NCBI GenBank assembly: GCA_021296255.1
Contig: JAGWAU010000050.1
Location: forward strand, 1,078 to 40,554
Length of the DNA stretch: 39,477 nt
Reading direction: 5' to 3'
Source: Alphaproteobacteria bacterium
GTDB taxonomy: Bacteria; Pseudomonadota; Alphaproteobacteria; UBA2966
In this document: piece by piece, positions 32,519 through 39,477 of the stretch
How the letters are laid out: every line of letters starts with the position of its first letter
Position numbering within the stretch: position 1 is the stretch's first letter
The notes under the pieces: generated by a model
What the model was told of the DNA's origin: nothing
What the model saw: only the letters and a program-made list of their open reading frames with translations
Database searches by the model: none
Made by a program: the position numbers and the translations under genes

Positions 32519-33460
32519 CGAGGTGAGCCGAGGCAAATAGCGGGTCGGGTCGACCGTTCGCGTCCCCTTCCGGATTTCGAAGTGAAGCTGCGGTGACCTG
32601 ACGTTCCCCGTTTGGCCGACGCGGCTGACGACCTGACCGCGCCTCACGACATCTCCGCGCTCGACCAACAACGCTTCATTGTGCGCGTAGGCCGTGATCC
32701 AGCCACCCGCGTGACGGATCAGGAGAAGGTTTCCGAGTCCGCGTAATTCGCTGCCCGCGTAGGCAACGATGCCGTTGTCCGCCGCACGCACGGGCTGACC
32801 GCGAGCGGCGGCGATGTTGACGCCATCGTTGTAACGTCCGCCTCCCTTGGCACCATAGCCATCCAGGATGCGTCCTTCGACGGGCCACGCAAACAGGGAG
32901 CCGCCCCGCGGCGGCAGGGGCTTGCCCACTCCGCGCGCGGTCCGCCTCGCGCCGACCGAAGATGTTCCTTCCACGTTTCGGGGTGGCGCGGTCAGCCGCG
33001 CCGTAGCCGGGAGCAGTAGTTGCTGGCTTAGACGTATCGTGTAGGGCGCCTTCAATCCGTTGAGCCGGACCAAGCTTGCCATATCGATACCGTAGCGCCG
33101 GGATATCCTGTTAATCGTGTCGCCCCTTTGAACCGTATGCCGCTTGGTGGAGGGAACTCTCAATCCTTTTCCAGGCAACAGCGTGAACGGTGCCTTCAGA
33201 TCGTTCGCGGAGATGATGGTCCGAACCGGGACGCCGGTACGACGGGCAATCCCCCAGACCGTGTCACCCTTCTGTACGATGATGTCGGCAATCCGGCCAG
33301 AGACGGGCACGGTACCCGAGGAACGCTGATCCCTGGGGTGGAAACCGATCACCCCTTTGTTCTCCACGGGTGCGGGCGTCGACCGTGCGCAAGCGGCCAC
33401 GGCAAGGATCAGGCTTAAGATCCAAAGCCCTCTGAGACTGAGAACGCGTGGCGGCATCAT
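32450..33460 (-). CDS. NlpD-like lipoprotein: two LysM domains and degenerate M23 domain
   Basis: Outer-membrane lipoprotein of 336 residues. The amino end has a lipobox (LAVAAC, Cys24) and two peptidoglycan-binding LysM repeats: VQKGDTVWGIARRTGVPVRT and, about 45 residues on, VQRGDTINRISRRYGIDMAS. The LytM/M23 part starts at FAWPVEGRILDGYG. The zinc ligands H-x3-D of active M23 peptidases are replaced (YNDGVNIAAARGQPV), while AYAHN and PQLHFEIR remain. As in NlpD and EnvC it should activate a cell-wall amidase instead of cutting peptidoglycan. ATG at 33460 is used; a TTG at 33481 is in frame. Its carboxyl end continues some 25 residues past the usual RYLP, into the opposite DUF815 gene. Confidence 0.9.
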   Translation of the reverse strand: MMPPRVLSLRGLWILSLILAVAACARSTPAPVENKGVIGFHPRDQRSSGTVPVSGRIADIIVQKGDTVWGIARRTGVPVRTIISANDLKAPFTLLPGKGLRVPSTKRHTVQRGDTINRISRRYGIDMASLVRLNGLKAPYTIRLSQQLLLPATARLTAPPRNVEGTSSVGARRTARGVGKPLPPRGGSLFAWPVEGRILDGYGAKGGGRYNDGVNIAAARGQPVRAADNGIVAYAGSELRGLGNLLLIRHAGGWITAYAHNEALLVERGDVVRRGQVVSRVGQTGNVRSPQLHFEIRKGTRTVDPTRYLPRLTSLPVQPDPQSAGQILHELPGDAA

Positions 33461-33534
33461 CCGATCCGATGAGGTCCCCAAGAGCGGTGCCGGTTCGACT
33501 GGAACCGCTACGGCATTCCCGGCCGCTCACGGCG

Positions 33535-33551
33535 GCGGACCTTCGGTCCGC
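33535..33551. other. Small perfect hairpin in the gap between coxL-like and nlpD-like genes
   Basis: GCGGACC-TTC-GGTCCGC, seven pairs, lies in the 274-base space (33461-33734) between the end of the CoxL-type gene and the nlpD-like start, both leftward. A second dyad CGGTTC-GACTG-GAACCG is at 33491-33507. Neither has a T run. They may mark the end of the CoxL transcript. No gene is visible in this gap. Confidence 0.4.
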
Positions 33552-33734
33552 ACCAATGGAACCGGTGCCAGGGGGATCGGCTGTCAGAGCCAGACGAACA
33601 ACAAATGAGGGGTCCGACACCCACGCCCAATCCCCTTGGATGCAATGTTGTGCAACCAACCCCGGTTTACAACAATCTCCGGATCTCCGCGGCACTGACC
33701 GGCTCCGGCCCAGAGCGCCGACTTCGGCACCATT

Positions 33735-36062
33735 TCAGGCATTTGGCCCTTGAAGAGCGCGCCAAACACGCTGCGGTGTCGCCGGCATATCGAAGTTGCT
33801 GATTCCCCGCTCCGACAAGGCGTCCGAAACGGCGCTGAACACCGCCGGCAGGGCGCCGACGGCACCCGCCTCGCCCACGCCCTTGACTCCCATCGGATTG
33901 GCGACCGTCGGCACATCGTTGTGTTCGATTTCCATGTTGGGAATATCGTCCGCCCGAGGCATGCAATAGTCCATAAACGACCCGGTGAGAAGTTGTCCCG
34001 ATCCCTCGTCGTAGACGATTTGTTCCACGACCACCTGCCCCAGCCCCTGCGACACGCCGCCGTGGACCTGTCCCTGAACGAGAGGCGGATTGATCGCCCG
34101 CCCGACGTCGTCGACCACGTGATAGGTCAACACCTCCACGGCGCCCGTCTCCGGGTCGATCTCAACCTCGCAGACATGGCAGCCGTTCGGATAAGTCGAT
34201 GCCGGGGGAACGTGAGTCCGGACAGCACCGAGGCCGGGTTCCATGCCGCTCGGCAGCGCACCGAGCGTGTATGCTGTACGGGCGACCTCTCCGATTCCCA
34301 ACTCCCGGTCCGTACCTGCCACCCGAAAGGTTCCGTCATCGAATTCGATGTCGTCGACTGCCGTCTCCAAGACGTGGGCCGCAATCCGCGTACCCTTTTC
34401 GATGATGATGTCTGCCGCCTCATTCAGCGCCGCACCACCCACACAGGACGAGCGCGAGCCGAAGGTACCCCGGGCTCGCGCGACGACGTCGGTGTCCGCG
34501 GCGATGATGCGGACATCCTCCAGCGGCAGCCCCAGGAACTCATTGATGTATTGAGAATACATCGTTTCGTGTCCCTGGCCCTGCGCATCAGTGCCCACGA
34601 GGACCGTGGCCGTCCCATCGGGGTGCAATCTGATCTCCATGGTTTCGTCAACGCCGCCGGGACCGGCCATTTCGATGCAGTTGGCGAGCCCGAAACCACG
34701 CAAACGACCACGGCTGCGGGACGCCGCCCGACGCGCCGCAAACCCCTCGTGGTCGGAGATCTCAAGGACCCGGATCATGTTTTTCTCGAACTCGCCGCTG
34801 TCGTAGTTGAACGTGAGCGGCGTTTGATAGGGGAAGACGTCCGGCGCGATCATGTTCCGGCGCCGGAGTTCGACACGGTTCAACCCCAGCTCCTGAGCCG
34901 CCACATCGATCACGCGTTCGACCGCGAATCCGGCTTCGGGACGCCCGGCACCACGATAGGGACCCGTGTTCATGGTATTCGTGTAGACGCCGACGACGTC
35001 GGTGTAGATGTGTGGTGTCGCGTAAACGCCCGCGAGACCACCGAGGTTGTTGGTACCGCAGTGCGGTCCGTAGATCGACAAATAGGCGCCGAGATTGACG
35101 AGCGTCGAGACATGAAGCGCGAGGAAACGGCCGTTGGCGTCGAGAGCGAGCCTCGCCGTCGACACGTTGTCCCGGGCTTGGGCGTCGCCAAGAAGGCTTT
35201 CGCTGCGCGTGCCGGTCCAGCGGACCGGACGGCCAACTTTCCGGGCGGCCCACAACACCTGGACGTTCTCGGGGTGCACCATGCCCTTCATGCCGAAACT
35301 GCCGCCCACGTCGGTTGCGACGATCCGCAACCGGTGTTCAGGAACCTTCAGCACGCTGCCGCAGATGATGCTCCGAACCGTATGCGGATGCTGAACATTG
35401 CTGTAGAGCGTCCAGCGCCCGTCGCGCCTATCGAACCGCCCTACGGCCACTCTGGGTTCCATCGGGTTCGCCGTGATTCGAGAAATCACAAACTCCGTCT
35501 CCACGACATGCGCTGCCGTGTCGAACGCGGCTTTGACCGCGTTCTCGTCTCCGAGTTCAAAAAAGAAGGCATTGTTATCCGGCGCTTCATCCCAGATCAC
35601 GGGCGCCCCGGGCGCGACGGCGGCAGCTGTGCCGGTGACGAAGGGCAGGTCTTCGTACTCGACGACGATGAGATCGGCGGCTTCGGCAGCGGCCTCGACG
35701 CTTTCGGCCACAACCAGGGCGACACCTTCACCGACGTAACGGACGCGCCCTACGGCCAGAATGGTGTGGGGCGGCACGAACATCGGCGAGCCATCACGCT
35801 TGTTTCGCGGCACGATGTTGGGGATGGTGCCGAGACCGTCGGCCACGGCGTCGGCGCCGGTCAGGACGGTTAGAACACCTGGGTACGCCCGGGCCGTGGA
35901 CTTGTCGATGCCGAGGATATTCGCGTGGGGCCGTGGCGAGCGAAGCACGTATGCAAAGGCCTCGTTCGTGAAACGCATGTCGTCGACGAATTCGCCTTCA
36001 CCCCGCAAAAGGCGCGGATCTTCCAACCGCGAGACGGGCTGGCCAATGCCAAACTCACCCAA
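33735..36062 (-). CDS. CoxL-type molybdenum hydroxylase large subunit (form II-like)
   Basis: Molybdopterin-cytosine-dinucleotide-binding large subunit of the xanthine dehydrogenase/aerobic CO dehydrogenase family, 775 residues. The start is TTG at 36062: GGAGGG lies upstream at good spacing and the product opens with the typical GEFGIGQPVSRLEDPRLL. A 17-codon longer GTG start has no such site. The active-site loop reads GPYRGAGRPEAG (368-374), the form II pattern (AYRGAGR); it lacks the Cys of true CO dehydrogenases (AYRCSFR), so CO is not the expected substrate. The catalytic Glu731 is in VKGVGEAGAVGALP. No FAD or iron-sulfur subunit gene adjoins it, so partners must be elsewhere. It sits between pcm and the nlpD-like gene, which are usually neighbours. 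Confidence 0.9.
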   Translation of the reverse strand: MGEFGIGQPVSRLEDPRLLRGEGEFVDDMRFTNEAFAYVLRSPRPHANILGIDKSTARAYPGVLTVLTGADAVADGLGTIPNIVPRNKRDGSPMFVPPHTILAVGRVRYVGEGVALVVAESVEAAAEAADLIVVEYEDLPFVTGTAAAVAPGAPVIWDEAPDNNAFFFELGDENAVKAAFDTAAHVVETEFVISRITANPMEPRVAVGRFDRRDGRWTLYSNVQHPHTVRSIICGSVLKVPEHRLRIVATDVGGSFGMKGMVHPENVQVLWAARKVGRPVRWTGTRSESLLGDAQARDNVSTARLALDANGRFLALHVSTLVNLGAYLSIYGPHCGTNNLGGLAGVYATPHIYTDVVGVYTNTMNTGPYRGAGRPEAGFAVERVIDVAAQELGLNRVELRRRNMIAPDVFPYQTPLTFNYDSGEFEKNMIRVLEISDHEGFAARRAASRSRGRLRGFGLANCIEMAGPGGVDETMEIRLHPDGTATVLVGTDAQGQGHETMYSQYINEFLGLPLEDVRIIAADTDVVARARGTFGSRSSCVGGAALNEAADIIIEKGTRIAAHVLETAVDDIEFDDGTFRVAGTDRELGIGEVARTAYTLGALPSGMEPGLGAVRTHVPPASTYPNGCHVCEVEIDPETGAVEVLTYHVVDDVGRAINPPLVQGQVHGGVSQGLGQVVVEQIVYDEGSGQLLTGSFMDYCMPRADDIPNMEIEHNDVPTVANPMGVKGVGEAGAVGALPAVFSAVSDALSERGISNFDMPATPQRVWRALQGPNA

Positions 36063-36182
36063 GTGTTCCCTCCACCGTATGGCCGTGCCGGCGCAGTCTA
36101 TGGGCCCGCCCACATCGCCTCAACCGGGGTGCACATTTTAGCCATGAGCCGCATCGCCGGACTCGCGTCGGAAGGGACCAGA

Positions 36183-36824
36183 TCAAATTGTTTCCGCGAC
36201 CCCCTCGACGAGGGGTACGAATCGTACAGGAAGCAGCCGATCGGAGGAGTACCCCTCCTCGCTTCGGCAAATCCGAATGATATCCTGGTTTGCGCCGCTC
36301 TGGCCGACAGGGATGACCATTACACCGCCGACCGCTAGCTGTTCCTTCAACGCTTCGGGGACCTCCGGTGCGGCAGCGGTTACGACAATCCGCTCGAAGG
36401 GCGCCTGTTCGGGCCACCCCCGATGACCGTCGCCGAACTTGGTGACGATGTTGTGGAGGCCAAGCTTCCAGAACCGCTCCTCTGCCTGACGCAGCAGCGA
36501 GCGGTAGCGCTCGACGGTATAGACCCGCCGGCAGAGTTTCGAAAGGACCGCGGCCTGGTATCCCGACCCCGTCCCGATCTCGAGCACACGCATCCGCGGG
36601 CCGAGTTCCAGGGCGCGCGTCATGAACGCAACGACATACGGTTGGCTGATGGTTTGTCCCTGCTCGATCGGAAGCGCCGTATTCTCGTAGGCTTGGTCGC
36701 TGAAGTTGGAGAGCACGAATTCTTCGCGGGGAATGCGCTCCAATGCCGACAGCACGCCGGTGTCGGTGATCCCCGACTGACGCAATTCCATGATCAGCCG
36801 GATTTTTCGCGTGTCGTCCGTCAC
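36183..36824 (-). CDS. pcm: Protein-L-isoaspartate O-methyltransferase
   Basis: Starts repair of isoaspartyl residues in aged proteins using S-adenosylmethionine. At 213 residues it has the normal size. Recognisable: YENTALPIEQGQTISQPYVV, the SAM motif RVLEIGTGSGYQAAVLS, VYTVERYRSLLRQAEERF and the conserved FGDGHRGWPEQAPFERIVVT. The GTG start overlaps the surE stop (GTGA), so the two genes are translationally coupled, as in many Proteobacteria. Confidence 0.96.
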   Translation of the reverse strand: MTDDTRKIRLIMELRQSGITDTGVLSALERIPREEFVLSNFSDQAYENTALPIEQGQTISQPYVVAFMTRALELGPRMRVLEIGTGSGYQAAVLSKLCRRVYTVERYRSLLRQAEERFWKLGLHNIVTKFGDGHRGWPEQAPFERIVVTAAAPEVPEALKEQLAVGGVMVIPVGQSGANQDIIRICRSEEGYSSDRLLPVRFVPLVEGVAETI

Positions 36825-37612
36825 TTCAGTGCTTGTTCGAGGGCTTGTCTCGTGCGCCGGTGGGTGAGATCGATCTGCAGGGGGGTCACCGAGATGCCGC
36901 CACGCGCGACGACCGCCAGATCAGATCTGGGATGGACCTCCCCCTTGTGACGACGGAACCCGATCCAATAATACGGCACGTTCCGGGCGTCGACGCGCTC
37001 GTCGATGAAGATATTGGCCGCATCACGCTGTCCCTCTCGCGTCACCGCGAGTTCCTTCACGCCCGCCGACACGACGTCGGGGAAATTCACGTTGATGAAC
37101 ACGCCCGCCGGCCATCCCTCCTTCAGCAACCGGTGCAGCAGTTTGGGCGCATGGTGCTCGGCCGTGTGCCATTTGACGGGGTGTGGGCTCGTGTATCCCT
37201 GACTCAACGCGACGGACGAGATGCCCAGAAGCGTCCCTTCCATCGCCGCCGCCACGGTCCCGGAGTAGGTGACATCCTCGCCGAGGTTGGTGCCCCGATT
37301 GACTCCCGAAATCAGCAGATCGGGCGCCTTCCGATCCTTGAGAATCTGATCGAGGGCCATGATGACGCAATCCGTCGGAGTCCCACGCACGGCGTACCGC
37401 CGCCTCGACAATCTGCGCAGGCGCAACGGTTCGTGAAGCGTGAGTGAGTGGGAAGCGCCACTCTGCTCGAATTCGGGCGCGACGACCCAGACATCGGACG
37501 TCAGCGCCCGGGCGATCCTCTCCGCCACCCTGAGGCCAGGCGCGTTGATCCCGTCGTCGTTGGACACGAGGATGCGGAGCTTGCGGGACTGGTCCCGCTC
37601 AGTCCGCGGCAC
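36821..37612 (-). CDS. surE: 5'/3'-nucleotidase SurE
   Basis: Metal-dependent nucleoside monophosphate phosphatase linked to stationary-phase survival, 263 residues. The metal site is in [15 protein letters not shown], followed by [17 protein letters not shown] and [20 protein letters not shown] with EG. The GTG at 37612 is chosen because GAGG lies six bases upstream; it starts inside serS (14-base overlap). A GTG six codons earlier is possible. It forms one leftward unit with serS and pcm. Confidence 0.95.
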   Translation of the reverse strand: MPRTERDQSRKLRILVSNDDGINAPGLRVAERIARALTSDVWVVAPEFEQSGASHSLTLHEPLRLRRLSRRRYAVRGTPTDCVIMALDQILKDRKAPDLLISGVNRGTNLGEDVTYSGTVAAAMEGTLLGISSVALSQGYTSPHPVKWHTAEHHAPKLLHRLLKEGWPAGVFINVNFPDVVSAGVKELAVTREGQRDAANIFIDERVDARNVPYYWIGFRRHKGEVHPRSDLAVVARGGISVTPLQIDLTHRRTRQALEQALK

Positions 37613-38879
37613 GGATAACCTCGCGACCACCCATATAGGGGCGCAGGGCCTCGGGGATGACGACGCTGCCGTCCGAGCGCTGATAGTTCTCGAGCACCGC
37701 GATCAGGGTGCGTCCGACGGCCAGGCCCGACCCGTTGAGGGTGTGCACGAAACGCGTCCCCTTGGATTCACCCTTGGGGCGAAACCGTGCCTGCATGCGC
37801 CGCGCCTGGAAGTCTCCGCAATTGGAGCAGCTCGAGATCTCCCGGTAGGTGTCCTGTCCGGGTAACCAAACCTCGATGTCGTATGTCTTACGCGCCGAGA
37901 ACCCCATGTCTCCGCAACTGAGCACGACGACGCGATAGGCGAGCCCCAACCGCTGCAATATTATTTCCGCGCACTTGGTCATGAACTCGAGCTCATCATC
38001 GGAGTAATCGGGATGGGCGATGGTGACCATCTCGACCTTCGTGAACTCGTGCTGGCGGATCATGCCACGCGTGTCCTTGCCCGCCGCACCAGCCTCGGAG
38101 CGGTAGCACGACGTGTAGGCGGTGCGCCGGATGGGCAGGTCGTCCTCGGCGAGAATACGTCCGCGCACGAGGTTGGTCAGCGGGACTTCGGCCGTCGGGA
38201 TCAACCAGTAACCGTCATCGGTGTGGAACAGGTCCTCCGCGAATTTGGGCAGCTGGCCCGTGCCATAAGCCGCCGCGTCGCGTACCAAGCTTGGTGGCTT
38301 GGTCTCCTGATACCCGAATTCCTCAGTTTGGATGTCCAGCATAAAGTTGGTGAGGCCCCGTTCGAGACGCGCCAAGCCATCCTTGAGGACCACAAAGCGC
38401 GCGCCCGAGATGCGCGCCGCAGACTCGAAGTCCATCATGTCGAGGGCCTCGCCGATGTCGACATGGTCCCGCACATTGAAATCGAACCTAGGCAGCTGGC
38501 CAACCCGCCGCACCTCCAGATTCGCCGTTTCGTCGAGGCCGTCGGGCACATCGTCTGCCGGCAAGTTTGGCAACGGCGACAGCAGCTCCTCGATCTCGGC
38601 GCTCAGTCGGCGCTCCTCTTGCTCTCCGTTGCGGATGAGATCCTTGAGCTCGCCAACTTTCGCGACCAACCCGTCCGCACCCTCGCCACGCCCCTTGGCA
38701 GCGCCGATCTCCTTGGATACCTGGTTGCGCCGGTTCTTGGCTACCTGGACCTGCGTCTGCGCCGCCCGGTAGCGCGCATCGACGTCGAGCACGCTCGCCG
38801 CCGCGGCATCGAGGCCGCGCCGCGCGAGTCCCGCGTCGAATGCCTCCGCGTTTTCACGAATCCACTTGATATCGTGCAT
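37599..38879 (-). CDS. serS: Serine-tRNA ligase
   Basis: Class II aminoacyl-tRNA synthetase, 426 residues. The amino end is the long antiparallel coiled coil (about residues 25-100) that holds the tRNA-Ser long arm. The catalytic domain has [11 protein letters not shown], motif 2 in [20 protein letters not shown] followed by [10 protein letters not shown], and motif 3 in [20 protein letters not shown]. The ribosome site before the ATG is weak. It is the first gene of serS-surE-pcm and divergent from the substrate-binding protein gene at the right end. Confidence 0.97.
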   Translation of the reverse strand: MHDIKWIRENAEAFDAGLARRGLDAAAASVLDVDARYRAAQTQVQVAKNRRNQVSKEIGAAKGRGEGADGLVAKVGELKDLIRNGEQEERRLSAEIEELLSPLPNLPADDVPDGLDETANLEVRRVGQLPRFDFNVRDHVDIGEALDMMDFESAARISGARFVVLKDGLARLERGLTNFMLDIQTEEFGYQETKPPSLVRDAAAYGTGQLPKFAEDLFHTDDGYWLIPTAEVPLTNLVRGRILAEDDLPIRRTAYTSCYRSEAGAAGKDTRGMIRQHEFTKVEMVTIAHPDYSDDELEFMTKCAEIILQRLGLAYRVVVLSCGDMGFSARKTYDIEVWLPGQDTYREISSCSNCGDFQARRMQARFRPKGESKGTRFVHTLNGSGLAVGRTLIAVLENYQRSDGSVVIPEALRPYMGGREVIRAAD

Positions 38880-39063
38880 GGAACGAGTGTGTCGGCTTGC
38901 TACCGGTTAAACGCGCGCCTCTTATACGTCCGCCGTCGGCGCGGCGTCCAGCAAACGTCGGCAGGTCCCGGACTTCCACCCGAATTTCCTTGCTATCGCC
39001 TGACGGGCCCGACACATTGAGCGCAGTCGAGGATGTTCGATGGTTTCGCCGGAGGCTCTGATC

Positions 39064-39477
39064 ATGCCACGACGCCAAGCGCTGCATTGGGGAAATCCGC
39101 CGGCGGGGACCTACAGCGCGCCGGTTTACCTGGGACTTCAGCGCGGTATGTTCGGACCGCCCGACCTCGCACTTGAGGCTCACGACAATGTCAACGGCGC
39201 CGAATACACGAAGGCGCTACTGGCCGGCAAGTTCGACATGGGTCACATGGGAACGCCGCCCCTCTTCGCCGCCCTCGCCGAAACGGATGAATACGTAATC
39301 GTCGGGCAAGGCGTCGTGCGCTACCCCTGCTTCTGGGTCGTGGCGCCAGCGGAGATCTCATCCTTCGGCGATCTCGTTGGCAAAACCATCGGACTGAACC
39401 GTCGGCAGACCTGCTCACACAGCATCATTCGCACGCTCCTCGACTGGGAAGGACTCGACGAATCGGCAGTTCATCTG
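39064..39477 (+). CDS. NitT/TauT-type ABC transporter substrate-binding protein (cut by window end)
   Basis: An open frame of 138 codons running off the right edge with no stop. It reads as the first lobe of an SsuA/THI5/NMT1-like solute-binding protein: SAPVYLGLQRGMFG, then LALEAHDNVNGAEYTKALLA, GKFDMGHMGTPPLFAAL, and SSFGDLVGKTIGLN, the typical start of the second lobe. No signal peptide is seen from ATG 39064 (GGAGG nine bases upstream) or from the in-frame ATG at 39040, which is unusual for a periplasmic protein. Some NMT1-like enzymes and sensors of this fold are cytoplasmic. The substrate is unknown. Confidence 0.75.
   Translation, partial: MPRRQALHWGNPPAGTYSAPVYLGLQRGMFGPPDLALEAHDNVNGAEYTKALLAGKFDMGHMGTPPLFAALAETDEYVIVGQGVVRYPCFWVVAPAEISSFGDLVGKTIGLNRRQTCSHSIIRTLLDWEGLDESAVHL

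Noticed and set aside
33750..35873. 707-codon rightward open frame opposite the CoxL-type gene
   Set aside because: Antisense shadow of a gene with clear active-site motifs; the product is basic and repetitive with no family features.

Overview
The window looks like GC-rich alphaproteobacterial chromosome, most like Rhodospirillales. Three things point there: the run uvrA, ssb, gyrA, coaD, cyclophilin, queA, tgt; a second run serS, surE, pcm, nlpD-like, yajC, secD, secF, Mth938-domain gene, squalene-synthase-like gene, trmFO; and hopanoid-type squalene genes (hpnC, hpnD, hpnE). No rRNA, tRNA, CRISPR array, insertion sequence or phage gene was recognised by eye.

Layout. 1-2.4 kb: a PLP-dependent decarboxylase followed by the debris of two unrelated genes, an MFS transporter broken by an in-frame stop and a short piece of a class IV aminotransferase. 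2.5-3.7 kb: an intact MFS transporter, tail to tail with tgt. 3.7-9.9 kb: tgt, queA, a cyclophilin, coaD and gyrA, all leftward (tRNA queuosine, protein folding, CoA, DNA topology). 10.1-14 kb: a thiamine-diphosphate enzyme and an amidase inserted on either side of ssb, splitting the usual gyrA-ssb-uvrA neighbourhood. 14.1-17 kb: uvrA. 17.2-22.2 kb: squalene/hopanoid genes hpnC (rightward), then a TPR protein, hpnE and hpnD (leftward), and a divergent ispH that supplies isoprenoid precursors. No squalene-hopene cyclase is present. 22.3-24.6 kb: a decayed cell-envelope cassette (a LolA-like remnant run into a frameshifted outer-membrane barrel gene) and an unrecognised secreted protein. 24.9-28.5 kb: trmFO, a catalytically degenerate squalene-synthase-fold protein resembling complex I factor NDUFAF6, a 30-residue membrane miniprotein plus a PuuD-like four-helix membrane protein behind an AT-rich promoter, and an Mth938-domain protein (NDUFAF3 homologue). 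28.5-31.5 kb: secF, secD and yajC. 31.7-36.1 kb: a DUF815 ATPase, an NlpD-like lipoprotein and an orphan CoxL-type molybdenum hydroxylase subunit. 36.2-38.9 kb: pcm, surE and serS with overlapping ends. The window ends inside a NitT/TauT-type substrate-binding protein.

How it fits together: two conserved housekeeping blocks carry single accessory catabolic genes at their joints, and several accessory genes are visibly decaying. The least explained unit is the miniprotein/PuuD-like pair at 27.4-28.0 kb, with its own promoter and a perfect dyad, lying between two homologues of mitochondrial complex I assembly factors. All functional calls come from reading motifs. No database search was possible.
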